Assembly: GCF_003337275.1 (NCBI RefSeq)
Contig: NZ_QPJQ01000020.1
Span: forward strand, 1 to 64,000
Direction of reading: 5' to 3'
Source: Marinomonas foliarum
GTDB taxonomy: Bacteria; Pseudomonadota; Gammaproteobacteria; Pseudomonadales; Marinomonadaceae
DNA: 64,000 nt
The position numbers were made by a program, and so were the translations under genes. The stretch's first letter is position 1, and the number at the start of each line of letters is the position of its first letter. A model generated the notes under the pieces. The model saw only the letters and a program-made list of their open reading frames with translations, had not been told where the DNA came from and did no database searches. Of the stretch, positions 42,975 through 52,336 are shown in pieces.

Positions 42975-43703
42975 TTATAGATCAAACTGCGACGGCAACA
43001 TCACCACATCCCGAATCGTCACATGACGAGGACGCGTTAACATAAAGATCAAAGCTTCTGCCACATCGCTGGCATCCATCAAGCTGCCTTTCGCTTTCGC
43101 CTCTGCAAGTTTCTCTGCTGGCCAATCAGATAATAACGACGTGATCACTGGACCAGGCGATACCGAGCCAACGCGAATACCATGTTGACCCACTTGACGA
43201 CGTACGGTTTGCACAAAGCAATTCATCGCCCATTTCGATGACGCATAAACCGGTTCCCAAGGCGTCGGATAGTGCCCCGCCAAAGAGCTGGTGACTAATA
43301 TATCGCCCACGCCTCGTTCTATCATATGCGGCAAAACATCACGGACATTTTTCATCACCACGTTAATGTTTAAATTGAGCATCCGATCTATCGCATCATT
43401 TTCGGCATCAACGAGATCTCCGCCCACATACAAGCCCGCATTGGCGTGAAAAATATCAATGACGTTGGTTTTTGCTAAAATGTTTGGTATCAAGGCAGCG
43501 CACGCGGCAGGATCCAATAAATCCACCACTAAGGTCACAACCGCACCGCCATGTTTGTCTTGCAACGCCTTTAGTGCCGACTCATCTCGGTCAACAATAA
43601 CTACCTGTGCGCCTTCGGCCATCATAGCTTCGGCACTGGCAAGACCGATTCCGGATGCGCCACCCGTCACGACAGCGACTTTCCCTGTTAATGTTTGAGA
43701 CAT
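42975..43703 (-). CDS. SDR-family oxidoreductase, ribitol 2-dehydrogenase-like
   Basis: A 242-residue short-chain dehydrogenase. The nucleotide site is VTGGASGIGLASAEAM, the NAG-type motif is HANAG, and the catalytic Tyr and Lys are in EPVYASSKWAM after SSLAG. The wording IDIFHANAGLYVGG, EPVYASSKWA, VRRQVGQHGIRVGSVSPGPV and TRPRHVTIRDVVMLP is close to Klebsiella ribitol 2-dehydrogenase RbtD as I recall it. A polyol or a related secondary alcohol is a plausible substrate. No sugar-alcohol operon surrounds it, so the substrate is open. Confidence 0.87.
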   Translation of the reverse strand: MSQTLTGKVAVVTGGASGIGLASAEAMMAEGAQVVIVDRDESALKALQDKHGGAVVTLVVDLLDPAACAALIPNILAKTNVIDIFHANAGLYVGGDLVDAENDAIDRMLNLNINVVMKNVRDVLPHMIERGVGDILVTSSLAGHYPTPWEPVYASSKWAMNCFVQTVRRQVGQHGIRVGSVSPGPVITSLLSDWPAEKLAEAKAKGSLMDASDVAEALIFMLTRPRHVTIRDVVMLPSQFDL

Positions 43704-43958
43704 GTTTTATCCTGCTTATTGTTATTGAAAGGTATCAACACGCTACCATTCTAACCACGGAAAGTTCTGCTACTTTTTTGCTTATAACTAAACCAAATAG
43801 GGAGATTTACCAATAAAAAGCGCATCCGAGACAGCATTTCAGTGAATGTTCAATTTTTTTGATCAATTACCTCAAAAAGCTCCGTTATTCTATTTCTTTT
43901 TTTTATATATAGTACGCACAACTTAAACAGAGCATCACTCACACCGAGGTAAATAAAT

Positions 43959-44396
43959 ATGGCATCTTTCATTCAAAAAATGACTAACACAACGTCTGGC
44001 GTCGCTAGCACCATTTTGCGTATTCCAGTGGGTTTAATCCTTATGGCACATGGCGCGCAAAAATTGTTCGGGTCTTTTGGCGGTTACGGTTTGGAAGGCA
44101 CTGGACAATGGATGGCCTCTATCGGTTTAGAGCCGGGTTACTTGATGGCACTTTTGGCAGGTAGTGCCGAATTCTTTGGCGGCTTGGCACTGGTGATCGG
44201 TTTACTGGTTCGCCCAGCGGCCGCGGTGGTTGCTTTTACTATGCTTATAGCCATTTTCTCTGTGCATTTTTCAAATGGCTTGTTCATGGCAAACAACGGT
44301 TATGAATACGCGTTAACGCTTTTGGTGATTGCCGTGTCTTTGCTCTTCAGCGGCGCAGGTGCTCTCTCTGTGGATAAAACCATTTCGGCTAAATAA
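43959..44396 (+). CDS. DoxX-family membrane protein
   Basis: A 145-residue protein with four membrane helices. ILRIPVGLILMAHGAQKLFG and LLAGSAEFFGGLALVIGLLV are DoxX family signatures. DoxX proteins of this type are linked to redox homeostasis, but their biochemical role is poorly defined. A gaggtaa site precedes the ATG. It is a single-gene unit, divergent from the SDR gene and ended by a strong terminator. Confidence 0.88.
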   Translation: MASFIQKMTNTTSGVASTILRIPVGLILMAHGAQKLFGSFGGYGLEGTGQWMASIGLEPGYLMALLAGSAEFFGGLALVIGLLVRPAAAVVAFTMLIAIFSVHFSNGLFMANNGYEYALTLLVIAVSLLFSGAGALSVDKTISAK

Positions 44397-44428
44397 TGAT
44401 TCGTTTTACTAAACTGTAGATAGTTGCC

Positions 44429-44464
44429 AAAAACCTCGATACCAAAATATCGAGGTTTTTATAT
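44429..44464. terminator. Bidirectional terminator
   Basis: The perfect 13-bp arms aaaaacctcgata and tatcgaggttttt enclose ccaaaa. It lies between the convergent doxX and universal stress protein genes. Confidence 0.9.
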
Positions 44465-44476
44465 TTTATTTGACCT

Positions 44477-45451
44477 TTATAAGGATATCGGTGACACAAA
44501 ACCATCTGGCTTTAACGTTAAAACAGAGCATTGAAGTTGGGCAAGTATAGTTTCTGCTGTATTACCAATAATCACTCCAGCAATACCAGATCTTGCTACA
44601 GTCCCCATTACCATCAGATCAGCATTAATGTTGTTGGCTAACTTAGGTAGCTCCCGATCAGGTGTCCCTTGCACAACATGGGGTTGTGGTGACAAATACC
44701 GAAAAGTTTCCTCTCCAAGCATCTGCTTCAAACTATCCATCATCGTGTTCATCTGATAGCGTCTATTACGATATTCACTCTCAAACAACTGCTTCTCCAC
44801 CTTCTCTGGTTGTTCCACCCATAAACCAATAAAACCAGCATGAGGAACATCATATACATTCACTACGTGTAATGTCGCCATTTCTGATAATGCTATCAAA
44901 CTCGACAATTCTAAGATTTTTTTATTCAATTCGTACTTGATTTCTTGTGGACCAAACTCAAACTCATTGTCAAAATCAACTGCTGCAATAATATTTTTAT
45001 GCTTTGGCTTTTCATCTTTCTTAATTAACCAAACTGGACATGGGCATTTACGCAACAAATGCATATCATCACTACCTAGAAGGCGATCAAGCCAATCAAG
45101 ATTTGTCACCTCTTTAACCACTAAATCGAATTGCTTATCGTATACAGCACGAATGGTTTCTATGTACTTTTTGCCAAAACGAACCTCTGCAGTCGTATTC
45201 AACGATTGGTCTATCGATTGAATAAATGCGTTTAACCTATTATGCTCTTTTTCTAAAACTTTACCCTTTATCTCTTCTTCTGTTATACCAGTCAAGTGAA
45301 CAAGTCCCGTCGACTTGATATCAGGATGAATATACAACAAAGTCAAGTTTGCCTGATTGACCTTTGCTAAATTAATGGCCTGAACAAATGATGGTGAAAG
45401 TGCATTGGTATCATTATTAAGTACGTAGACAATATTATTAAATTTTTTCAT
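44477..45451 (-). CDS. Universal stress protein, tandem UspA domains
   Basis: A 324-residue cytoplasmic protein with two Usp domains (about 1-145 and 150-315). The second carries a nucleotide-binding loop of the form MGTVARSGIAGVIIGNTAET, typical of ATP-binding Usp proteins; the first has a weaker site (GSDDMHLLRKCPCPVWL). The layout resembles UspE. It overlaps the antiporter gene by four bases (ATGA), so the two are translated together and may work together in ion or pH stress. Confidence 0.9.
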   Translation of the reverse strand: MKKFNNIVYVLNNDTNALSPSFVQAINLAKVNQANLTLLYIHPDIKSTGLVHLTGITEEEIKGKVLEKEHNRLNAFIQSIDQSLNTTAEVRFGKKYIETIRAVYDKQFDLVVKEVTNLDWLDRLLGSDDMHLLRKCPCPVWLIKKDEKPKHKNIIAAVDFDNEFEFGPQEIKYELNKKILELSSLIALSEMATLHVVNVYDVPHAGFIGLWVEQPEKVEKQLFESEYRNRRYQMNTMMDSLKQMLGEETFRYLSPQPHVVQGTPDRELPKLANNINADLMVMGTVARSGIAGVIIGNTAETILAQLQCSVLTLKPDGFVSPISL

Positions 45452-47160
45452 GGCAAAGTTCCCTTTGTAAGTTGCGATTGCTCAACTTGAATATTCAGAC
45501 CTTCTAATAACAATTCAGTAGCACGATCAGCTGCATCCTGAAATGGCTCTAGGATAAGGTTTACCCCAAGGCGATTTAACTCTTCAGTTTCCAATTTACT
45601 ATGTGATACAGCAGCCAACTTCCCACTAAAACTGGTCGTTTCAACAAGCTGCACAATCGTTTTTCTGGTGTCCTCGAAAGACACACCAGTATGATGATGT
45701 GGAATAGTAGAGACAATCCATCTAGCCTGACGTAAAGGCAACTCAGCGATAAATTCTGCATCAGTAACGTCTCCATAAGCGGTGTGAAGACCTAGCTGCC
45801 CCCAGAGTTTCGTCGCCGATGGGTTAAAGTCAACGCCCATCACTATTACGCCTTGCTCATTTAATCTTGTCGCAATAGCGGTGCCTAATCGTCCTAATCC
45901 AAAAACAACAACTTGAGGATGATTGCTCGGTCCTTGCTCAGAATTTTGCTCACGAGTGGTATTTTCCCGCTCAAATATATCAAGTACTGGCTCAAAGAAT
46001 GTGTACAGCTGATGAGAATAAGTAATCATGTAAGTTGATACTGCAATGGTAATAATACCCACCAACGTCACCAATCCCAAAATATCCTGCGAAACATGCC
46101 CCAAACTGATGCCCATCGCAATAAAAATAAGAGAAAACTCACTTATCTGAGCTACCGTTAACCCGGCTAAAAAAGCCGTTCTTTTTCGATAGCCCATGAC
46201 TCCCATAATAATAAGCACAATAAGCGGATTACCAATCAATACAAACAATGAGAAAATAATAGCGCCATAAATATTTGAACCTAGCAACGACAAATCCAAT
46301 GTTGCGCCCAATGCGATAAAGAAAAACAAAAGTAAAAAATCGCGTAACGGCGCCAACCTAGCGGCAATACTTTCTCTAAAAGGCGTAGAAGCTAGGGACA
46401 CACCCGCTAATAAACCACCAACTTCCATACCAAGACCCACCATATGACCGACTGCCGCAAATAAGGCAGCTTGTGCAATCGCATAAATGACAAGTAACTC
46501 TGGAACCCGCGCCAATAAACTAGTCAAAGGATTGGCAATATATCGAATAAACAGGATGACAAATAACAGCAGCCCCATGGCTGAACCCGCAACATGCCAT
46601 ACTGATGAATCGTTAGAATCACCGTGCCCAGAACCAATACCAATCGTCGCTAACACAATCATCGCCATGACAACCACAAGATCCTGAACAATCAGGAAAC
46701 CAAGCGCAATTTGTCCATGTAGAGAATCAATTTCTCTTTTATCCGACAAAAGTTTTACAATGATAATCGTTGAAGAGAAAGTAAGAGCAACCGCAAGATA
46801 TAGGCTTGAAGTGGTATCCAAACCTATCATGAGACCAATCAGATACCCTATGATAGAGGTAAAGGCAACTTGTCCAAGACCTGTTAATACAGATACCCAA
46901 CCAATTGACTTGATTAACTTTATATCCAACTTTATGCCAACCAGAAAAAGCAAAATAGCAATTCCGAGCTCAGAAAGAAGTTTAATTTGTTCCTTAGAAT
47001 GAACAATATCTAAAACCGATGGCCCAGCTATCAAGCCCACTGCAATAAAACTAACAATCAAAGGTTGTCTGAGTAATAAGCCAACAAAACCTATAAGTGC
47101 AGCCAACACTAATAATGCTGCAATTTCATTGAAAGACGACTGGGTAATTAATTCAAACAA
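45448..47160 (-). CDS. Kef-type cation:proton antiporter with TrkA-N domain
   Basis: A 570-residue CPA2-family protein. The first 390 residues hold about 12 membrane helices, including the conserved IAILLFLVGIKLDIKLIK region and GQIALGFLIVQDLVVVMAMI. A cytoplasmic RCK/TrkA-N Rossmann domain begins near residue 405 (VVVFGLGRLGTAIATRLNEQ), with a dinucleotide-type GxGxxG. Such proteins move K+ or Na+ against H+ and are gated by nucleotides or glutathione adducts. It is the first gene of a two-gene unit with the universal stress protein. Which cation it moves is not evident. Confidence 0.9.
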   Translation of the reverse strand: MFELITQSSFNEIAALLVLAALIGFVGLLLRQPLIVSFIAVGLIAGPSVLDIVHSKEQIKLLSELGIAILLFLVGIKLDIKLIKSIGWVSVLTGLGQVAFTSIIGYLIGLMIGLDTTSSLYLAVALTFSSTIIIVKLLSDKREIDSLHGQIALGFLIVQDLVVVMAMIVLATIGIGSGHGDSNDSSVWHVAGSAMGLLLFVILFIRYIANPLTSLLARVPELLVIYAIAQAALFAAVGHMVGLGMEVGGLLAGVSLASTPFRESIAARLAPLRDFLLLFFFIALGATLDLSLLGSNIYGAIIFSLFVLIGNPLIVLIIMGVMGYRKRTAFLAGLTVAQISEFSLIFIAMGISLGHVSQDILGLVTLVGIITIAVSTYMITYSHQLYTFFEPVLDIFERENTTREQNSEQGPSNHPQVVVFGLGRLGTAIATRLNEQGVIVMGVDFNPSATKLWGQLGLHTAYGDVTDAEFIAELPLRQARWIVSTIPHHHTGVSFEDTRKTIVQLVETTSFSGKLAAVSHSKLETEELNRLGVNLILEPFQDAADRATELLLEGLNIQVEQSQLTKGTLP

Positions 47161-47390
47161 TTTCGACTCCTTACTCTAAAAATAGGGTAAAAAAAATGAA
47201 AATCTGCAGTATTGACTTACACAAAATTTCTCCACCGATGTCAGATTGCTCCTTGATACTAAAACGCTTTCTCACTTTCTGCCAATCATTAAACGAATAA
47301 GCTGTTGACTTAAAAAAGAGTAAACATGCTTTATATTGATTTAAATCATAAAAATATTCAAAAAAGCTACAATCCTAAAAAATGGCTATA

Positions 47391-47425
47391 AAAAAGCCCC
47401 GATCGTTTCCCATCGGAGGCTTTCA
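47391..47425 (-). terminator. Terminator after efp
   Basis: On the minus strand the arms gcctccgat and atcggggc form a GC-rich stem, with one bulge or mismatch, followed by a run of six T. It lies about 24 bp past the efp stop. Confidence 0.8.
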
Positions 47426-47448
47426 TGTTCAGAACGCTAAAGCAGGAA

Positions 47449-48024
47449 TTACTTACCGGTGGCGCGAGAAACGTATTCGCCAGTTCGCGTATCAATACGT
47501 AATACTTCACCAATATTGATAAATAACGGCACTTTTACAACCGCACCGGTCACTAAAGTAGCCGGTTTAGAACCTCCGTTCGCCGTATCACCTTTAACAC
47601 CTGGATCCGTTTCTTTTACTTCAAGCTCAATGAAGTTAGGCGCCGCAACAGCCAATGGAGCACCGTTATAAAGAGTCACAACGTATCTTTCTTGCTCTTT
47701 TAACCATTTAACTGTGTCACCAACTGCGGTTTCATCAGCAGCATGTTGTTCAAAAGAACCATCCACAGCCATGAAGTGCCAAAACTCGCCGTCGGTGTAC
47801 AAGTACTCCATATCGGTGTCCATAACATCAGCAGACTCAAGCGTATCACCAGATTTAAAAGTACGTTCCCAAACTCGGCCAGAACGTAGGTTACGCAACT
47901 TCAAGCGGTTAAAGGCTTGGCCTTTACCTGGTTTAACGTGTTCGTTATCGATAATCGCACATGGATCACCGTCAACCATTACTTTCGCGCCGCTGCGCAT
48001 ATCGCTGGTAGAAATATTAGCCAT
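47449..48024 (-). CDS. efp: Translation elongation factor P
   Basis: A 191-residue three-domain factor that relieves ribosome stalling at polyproline. The modified residue is Lys34 in [10 protein letters not shown]. Lys34 at the tip of the loop, together with epmA and epmB in this window, indicates (R)-beta-lysylation. The C-terminal signature is [20 protein letters not shown]. It is divergent from epmB, with about 187 bp between the starts, and is a single-gene unit closed by a terminator. Confidence 0.97.
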   Translation of the reverse strand: MANISTSDMRSGAKVMVDGDPCAIIDNEHVKPGKGQAFNRLKLRNLRSGRVWERTFKSGDTLESADVMDTDMEYLYTDGEFWHFMAVDGSFEQHAADETAVGDTVKWLKEQERYVVTLYNGAPLAVAAPNFIELEVKETDPGVKGDTANGGSKPATLVTGAVVKVPLFINIGEVLRIDTRTGEYVSRATGK

Positions 48025-48211
48025 ACATCCTCACAGTATATTTTTAGAGAAAAGGCTCAGACTGGCGTATCATGTCAGTCTCAAGATCTCTGCGAACTTC
48101 TTTTGATGCCATTTAGAATGGCTAAATAAGCAAATAAAAAGAGCGTTTGCAAAGGTCTCGGAGAGCCACTGGCCGAATCGGCCCAAATAAGTTGGCGCAA
48201 TCATAACCTAA

Positions 48212-49255
48212 ATGAACACAATTTTGCAGATATTTGACGTGATCCCTATTCAAACTAAGAACAATTTAAGCTGGTCCCAACACCTGTCACAGGCTCTAAC
48301 CTCCTTACCTGAACTGGTTGAGCATTTAGGTCTCTCTAAAAGCCTAGCTCGACAAGGAATAGAAGCACATGAAAGTTTCAAATTACTGGCGCCTCGACCT
48401 TATTTGTCTCGCATTGAATATGGCAATCCAAACGACCCGCTGCTGCTACAAGTTTTACCTAGTGCCACAGAGATGCAAAAGGCCGCAGGTTACACAAAAG
48501 ACCCTCTAGAAGAAGCCGATCATAATCCGCAAAAAGCCATCGTGCATAAGTACAAGCGCCGTTTGCTAGTCATTACCACTGGGACTTGCGCTGTCAATTG
48601 CCGATACTGCTTCCGCCGACATTTCCCTTATGGTGACAATCAACTCGCGCAAGCCGAATGGCAATCCGTAATAGACTATTTAAAGGATCATCCCGAAATT
48701 AACGAAGTCATTTTAAGTGGTGGTGATCCATTAATGATGAAAGACGCGCTACTTGCTGACAAAGTTCGTAAGCTCGAAGCCTTGCCACAAATCAAGCGAT
48801 TACGTATTCATTCGCGCTTACCTGTGGTCATTCCAAACCGAATCTGCGAAGAGATGCTAGAGTGGATCAAGGCTAGCCGCCTCGACATCGTCATGGTGTG
48901 GCATATTAACCATGCCAATGAAATGGATGCAGAACTGGCTCAGGCGGCTTTTAAACTGAAAAGAGTAGGCGTCACCCTGCTAAACCAAGGCGTACTATTA
49001 AAAGGCGTGAACGACTCTGTAGAAGCACAAGTGAATTTGAGCGAGGCCGTATTCGATGCGGGTATTTTACCTTACTACATGTTCACTTTAGATCCAGTAG
49101 AAGGTGCAGCACACTTTGATATTGCCATCGAGGACGCGCAACGCTTGATGGGAAAAGTGGCTGCTGAATTACCGGGATATTTGGTGCCGAGGCTTGCTAA
49201 AGAGATTCCTGGGAAATCGGCTAAAAGCGTCTTCGCACCTCTGTTGAATGCTTGA
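48212..49255 (+). CDS. epmB: EF-P beta-lysine 2,3-aminomutase EpmB (YjeK)
   Basis: A 347-residue radical SAM enzyme related to lysine 2,3-aminomutase, which turns (S)-alpha-lysine into (R)-beta-lysine for EF-P modification. The iron-sulfur motif is CAVNCRYC with Cys126, Cys130 and Cys133, followed by FRRHFPY. EVILSGGDPLMMKD and RLRIHSRLPVVIPNRI follow, and a PLP lysine is expected near the C terminus (about 339). The length matches E. coli EpmB (342). The ATG lacks a strong ribosome-binding site. The short dyad GGCCGAATCGGCC (48171-48183) lies in its leader. Confidence 0.95.
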   Translation: MNTILQIFDVIPIQTKNNLSWSQHLSQALTSLPELVEHLGLSKSLARQGIEAHESFKLLAPRPYLSRIEYGNPNDPLLLQVLPSATEMQKAAGYTKDPLEEADHNPQKAIVHKYKRRLLVITTGTCAVNCRYCFRRHFPYGDNQLAQAEWQSVIDYLKDHPEINEVILSGGDPLMMKDALLADKVRKLEALPQIKRLRIHSRLPVVIPNRICEEMLEWIKASRLDIVMVWHINHANEMDAELAQAAFKLKRVGVTLLNQGVLLKGVNDSVEAQVNLSEAVFDAGILPYYMFTLDPVEGAAHFDIAIEDAQRLMGKVAAELPGYLVPRLAKEIPGKSAKSVFAPLLNA

Positions 49256-49287
49256 TCTCAGGAGTTTATAAAGAGTTCTTGGGGTAG

Positions 49288-50667
49288 CTATCTTAACAGC
49301 GCAATACGACCGACTTTTACTTGCTGGCGTCGAATAAAGGCATTCGGGGCCAGTTGGTATAAGTCACCATTTTGACCAACAAGTTGACTTGGTACATGGC
49401 TCTGTTTTGCAACTTCAGCATGAGCATCCAAATGCTGCGGTTCGCCATGAACAGGAATGGCCAGTTGAGGCTGCACCCAAGTATAAAGTTGCTTAAGCTC
49501 TTCGCGGCAAGGATGACCACTAACGTGAATGGTTAAGTCAGTTTCATGAGCTTGTAAAGTACGAATTTTTCGACCTTTAAATTGCTCGGCCAGCCTGTCG
49601 ATAGCTTGTTCATTGCCCGGAATGCGCATGGAACTAAAAATCACCAGATCGTCGGCTTCAAGACTCAAATCATAGCAATTGTCTGCAGCGAGACGATTCA
49701 ACGTTGCTCTTGGCTCCCCTTGACTTCCAGTTACCACCGCAAGCACTTCTTCTCTTGGTAAATAACCTAGATGCGCCGCATCGATGATCGGCAAATCATC
49801 TGGCCAATGGCCTGTCACCCGTGCGGCGCTGACCATGTTGGTTAACGACCTTCCGATCAAGGCAAGATACCGGCCTGTTTCTTTTGCCACTTGCCCCAGT
49901 GCCACTAAGCGCGCGACATTACTACTAAAACAACCAACCACCACACGATTTTTTTCTGCTGCAATAGTTTGCAATAATCCCTGATAACAATCACTTTCAG
50001 ATGGCGAAAAACCGTCTTTTAATGCATTGGTGGAATCACACACCATGGCAAGAATGTTTTCTTTGGCTAAAGCTTGAAAAGCTGCGGGAGAAAACGCATC
50101 ACCCAAAATGGGCTTTTTATCGATTTTCCAATCACCCGTATGAAAGATACGCCCAACAGGCGTGTCGATGGTCATCGCATAAGGTTCTGGAACCGAGTGA
50201 GTCAATCCCAACCACTTGACATTAAATACGCCAATGTTTTTGCTTTCGTTTTCTTTCACTTCAATAATCGGCACTTGATCGGTTAAACCTACTTGAACCA
50301 ATTTGCGGCGCAACACTTCTGCAGTAAAAGCAGTGGTATAAACCGGACATTTGAAACGTCGCCACAGAAAGGGCAAAGCGCCCACATGATCTTCATGGGC
50401 GTGAGTAATGACGATGCCAGCTAAACGTTCTTTTTGTTCAGTAATAAAACTCGGATCAGCACAAACGATTTCGGAGGTACGCTGGTCATCAGGCGTTAAC
50501 GGCTCGTTAAAGGAAACACCGCAATCCACCATCAACCATTGGCCATCATGACCATAAAGGTTCATGTTCATGCCAATCTCGCCGGTGCCACCTAAAGGCA
50601 AAAACCATAAGTCCTCTTGCGAGGGAATCAAAGATGAAATAACGCACTCCTTGTGAATACTAGTCAA
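49288..50667 (-). CDS. RNase J-like MBL-fold ribonuclease
   Basis: A 459-residue beta-CASP metallo-beta-lactamase protein. The opening LPLGGTGEIGMNMNLYGHDG and the metal motif HAHEDH (residues 89-94) are RNase J hallmarks. THSVPEPYAM, HTGDWKIDKKP, VCDSTNALKDGFSPSES and VHVSG-type ends (HVSGHPCREELKQL, PVHGEPQHLDAHA) follow. Bacillus RNase J is about 555 residues, so this form lacks most of the C-terminal domain. An RNA-processing or exonuclease role is likely but untested. It is convergent with epmB. Confidence 0.87.
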   Translation of the reverse strand: MTSIHKECVISSLIPSQEDLWFLPLGGTGEIGMNMNLYGHDGQWLMVDCGVSFNEPLTPDDQRTSEIVCADPSFITEQKERLAGIVITHAHEDHVGALPFLWRRFKCPVYTTAFTAEVLRRKLVQVGLTDQVPIIEVKENESKNIGVFNVKWLGLTHSVPEPYAMTIDTPVGRIFHTGDWKIDKKPILGDAFSPAAFQALAKENILAMVCDSTNALKDGFSPSESDCYQGLLQTIAAEKNRVVVGCFSSNVARLVALGQVAKETGRYLALIGRSLTNMVSAARVTGHWPDDLPIIDAAHLGYLPREEVLAVVTGSQGEPRATLNRLAADNCYDLSLEADDLVIFSSMRIPGNEQAIDRLAEQFKGRKIRTLQAHETDLTIHVSGHPCREELKQLYTWVQPQLAIPVHGEPQHLDAHAEVAKQSHVPSQLVGQNGDLYQLAPNAFIRRQQVKVGRIALLR

Positions 50668-50738
50668 TCCTCTCTATGGTACGCATTTTTCATCAATATC
50701 CCAGCACACTCGTAGCGATTGGATAAAAGAAACCAAAA

Positions 50739-50781
50739 TAAAAAACCTCTTTCTACTTTTGAGGTAAAAAGAGGTTTTTAT
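50739..50781 (-). terminator. Terminator after the amidohydrolase
   Basis: The arms ataaaaaacctcttt and aaagaggtttttat pair around about 16 bases and have A and T runs on both sides. It lies downstream of the minus-strand amidohydrolase gene. Confidence 0.8.
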
Positions 50782-50807
50782 CAAATCAGAAAAATCTCAA
50801 AAATGGC

Positions 50808-52214
50808 TTATAGAACTTCTTCACCATTCGCTATCACTGTATCTCGTACGGTTTGAGTATAGTCTTGAGCCTCTTTCAAGATAGCCGCTTCATCTACAGT
50901 GAGAATTTTTTTGTCTTCCATGAGGATTTTTCCATCGACTATGCTGTGTCGAACATCGCTAGGATAGGCCGAATAAACCAAGGCAGAATATGGGTTATAC
51001 ATTGGCACCATATGTGGCGCTTTGGTGTCGACAACAATAATGTCCGCTAGTTTTCCAACTTCCAATGAACCAACGCGATCTTCCATATGCAATGCTTTTG
51101 CAGAGCCCAATGTTGCCATATCAATGACTTTAATCGGCGGCATAGCAGCACGATCTTGATTGACTAACTTATGTACTTTAGCGACCTGACCAAACTCCGC
51201 AATCGTACTTAGGTTATTGCCGGACATTGGACCATCTGTACCTAAACCAATGCGTACACCTTCGTCGTACATTTTCAAGGCTGGAGAAACACCTTTCGCC
51301 GATTTAATATTCGCGCTCATGTTATGCGCCACGCCCATACCACTTTCTTTGACAAGTTCAATATCATGGTCGTCAACTAGGATCATATGAGCGCCAACTA
51401 AATGCCCATTCAAAGCACCAATATCATGCATGTATTGCACTGGACTTTTACCATCTGCACGCGCTGAAATTTTTTCCTGCTCTGTGTGAGATTCAGCCAA
51501 ATGAATCAAAACAGGAACATTTTTCTCTTTGGATAAATCAGATACCCGCTGCAATACTTCTGTCGTGTTGGTATAAGGTGCATGAGGCGCAAATGCTGGT
51601 GTAATTCGTGGATGATCTTTGTATTCTTCAATAAAGTTCAAAGCATAGTTAATGCCTTCTTCGGCATTTTTTGCATCGGCGACGGGAAACTTAATGACAG
51701 TTTCACCAAGCACAGCACGCATACCAATTTGATCGACTGTTTTCGCCACTTCATCTTCAAAGTAATACATATCAGCGTAAGTCGTCACACCACCACGTAG
51801 CATTTCAACGTTGCCGAGATTAGCACCGATACGCACCATATCGCGGGTGATAAGCTTGTTTTCAAGAGGGAAAATATAACGATGTAAACGATCTGGCACA
51901 TCATCTGCCAAAGAACGTAAAACGCTCATAGATACATGTGTGTGGGTGTTGATTAAACCTGGCATGACGATATCCCCATCCACATCCAACACTTTTTCTG
52001 CGTCAAACTGATCCGCTAATGATGCATCACCCACTGCTAATATTTTATTGCCTTTAATTGCGATAACACCATTTTGATAGAGTGTTTTGCTTTTATCCAT
52101 GGTCAAAACGGTAGCGTCTTTGATTAGCAAGTCGACAGATTCTGCGCCCCAAGATGGCACAGATAACGTCGTTGTTGCTAATACTGCCAATAAGACACTT
52201 TTTTTAAACTGCAT
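50808..52214 (-). CDS. Exported amidohydrolase (MTA/SAH deaminase-like, TRZ/ATZ type)
   Basis: A 468-residue metal-dependent hydrolase. From the ATG at 52214, with AAAGGA upstream, it begins with a signal peptide (MQFKKSVLLAVLATTTLS, cleavage near SWGAE). The amidohydrolase barrel has the metal motif GLINTHTHVSMSVLR, AFAPHAPYTN, LIHLAESHTEQ, VAHNMSANIKSAKG and GLGTDGPMSGNNLS. The closest family is the adenosine/5-methylthioadenosine/SAH deaminase-like group, whose members also act on other cyclic amines or guanidines. An exported form is less common, so the substrate is uncertain. It stands alone between two terminators or promoters. Confidence 0.85.
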   Translation of the reverse strand: MQFKKSVLLAVLATTTLSVPSWGAESVDLLIKDATVLTMDKSKTLYQNGVIAIKGNKILAVGDASLADQFDAEKVLDVDGDIVMPGLINTHTHVSMSVLRSLADDVPDRLHRYIFPLENKLITRDMVRIGANLGNVEMLRGGVTTYADMYYFEDEVAKTVDQIGMRAVLGETVIKFPVADAKNAEEGINYALNFIEEYKDHPRITPAFAPHAPYTNTTEVLQRVSDLSKEKNVPVLIHLAESHTEQEKISARADGKSPVQYMHDIGALNGHLVGAHMILVDDHDIELVKESGMGVAHNMSANIKSAKGVSPALKMYDEGVRIGLGTDGPMSGNNLSTIAEFGQVAKVHKLVNQDRAAMPPIKVIDMATLGSAKALHMEDRVGSLEVGKLADIIVVDTKAPHMVPMYNPYSALVYSAYPSDVRHSIVDGKILMEDKKILTVDEAAILKEAQDYTQTVRDTVIANGEEVL

Positions 52215-52336
52215 TCGATTGTCCTTTATTAGATAATGTTCCAAGTTAGTCGTCCTTTAATAGCGACAACATTGCTCAATAATACCTGCATGTTTTATTC
52301 CAACACAGACACAAGCTGAAAATCTAGGATGAGAAA

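Noticed and set aside
48171-48183. GGCCGAATCGGCC dyad upstream of epmB as a regulator site or terminator
   Set aside because: Short, no T run, no second copy nearby; could be chance.
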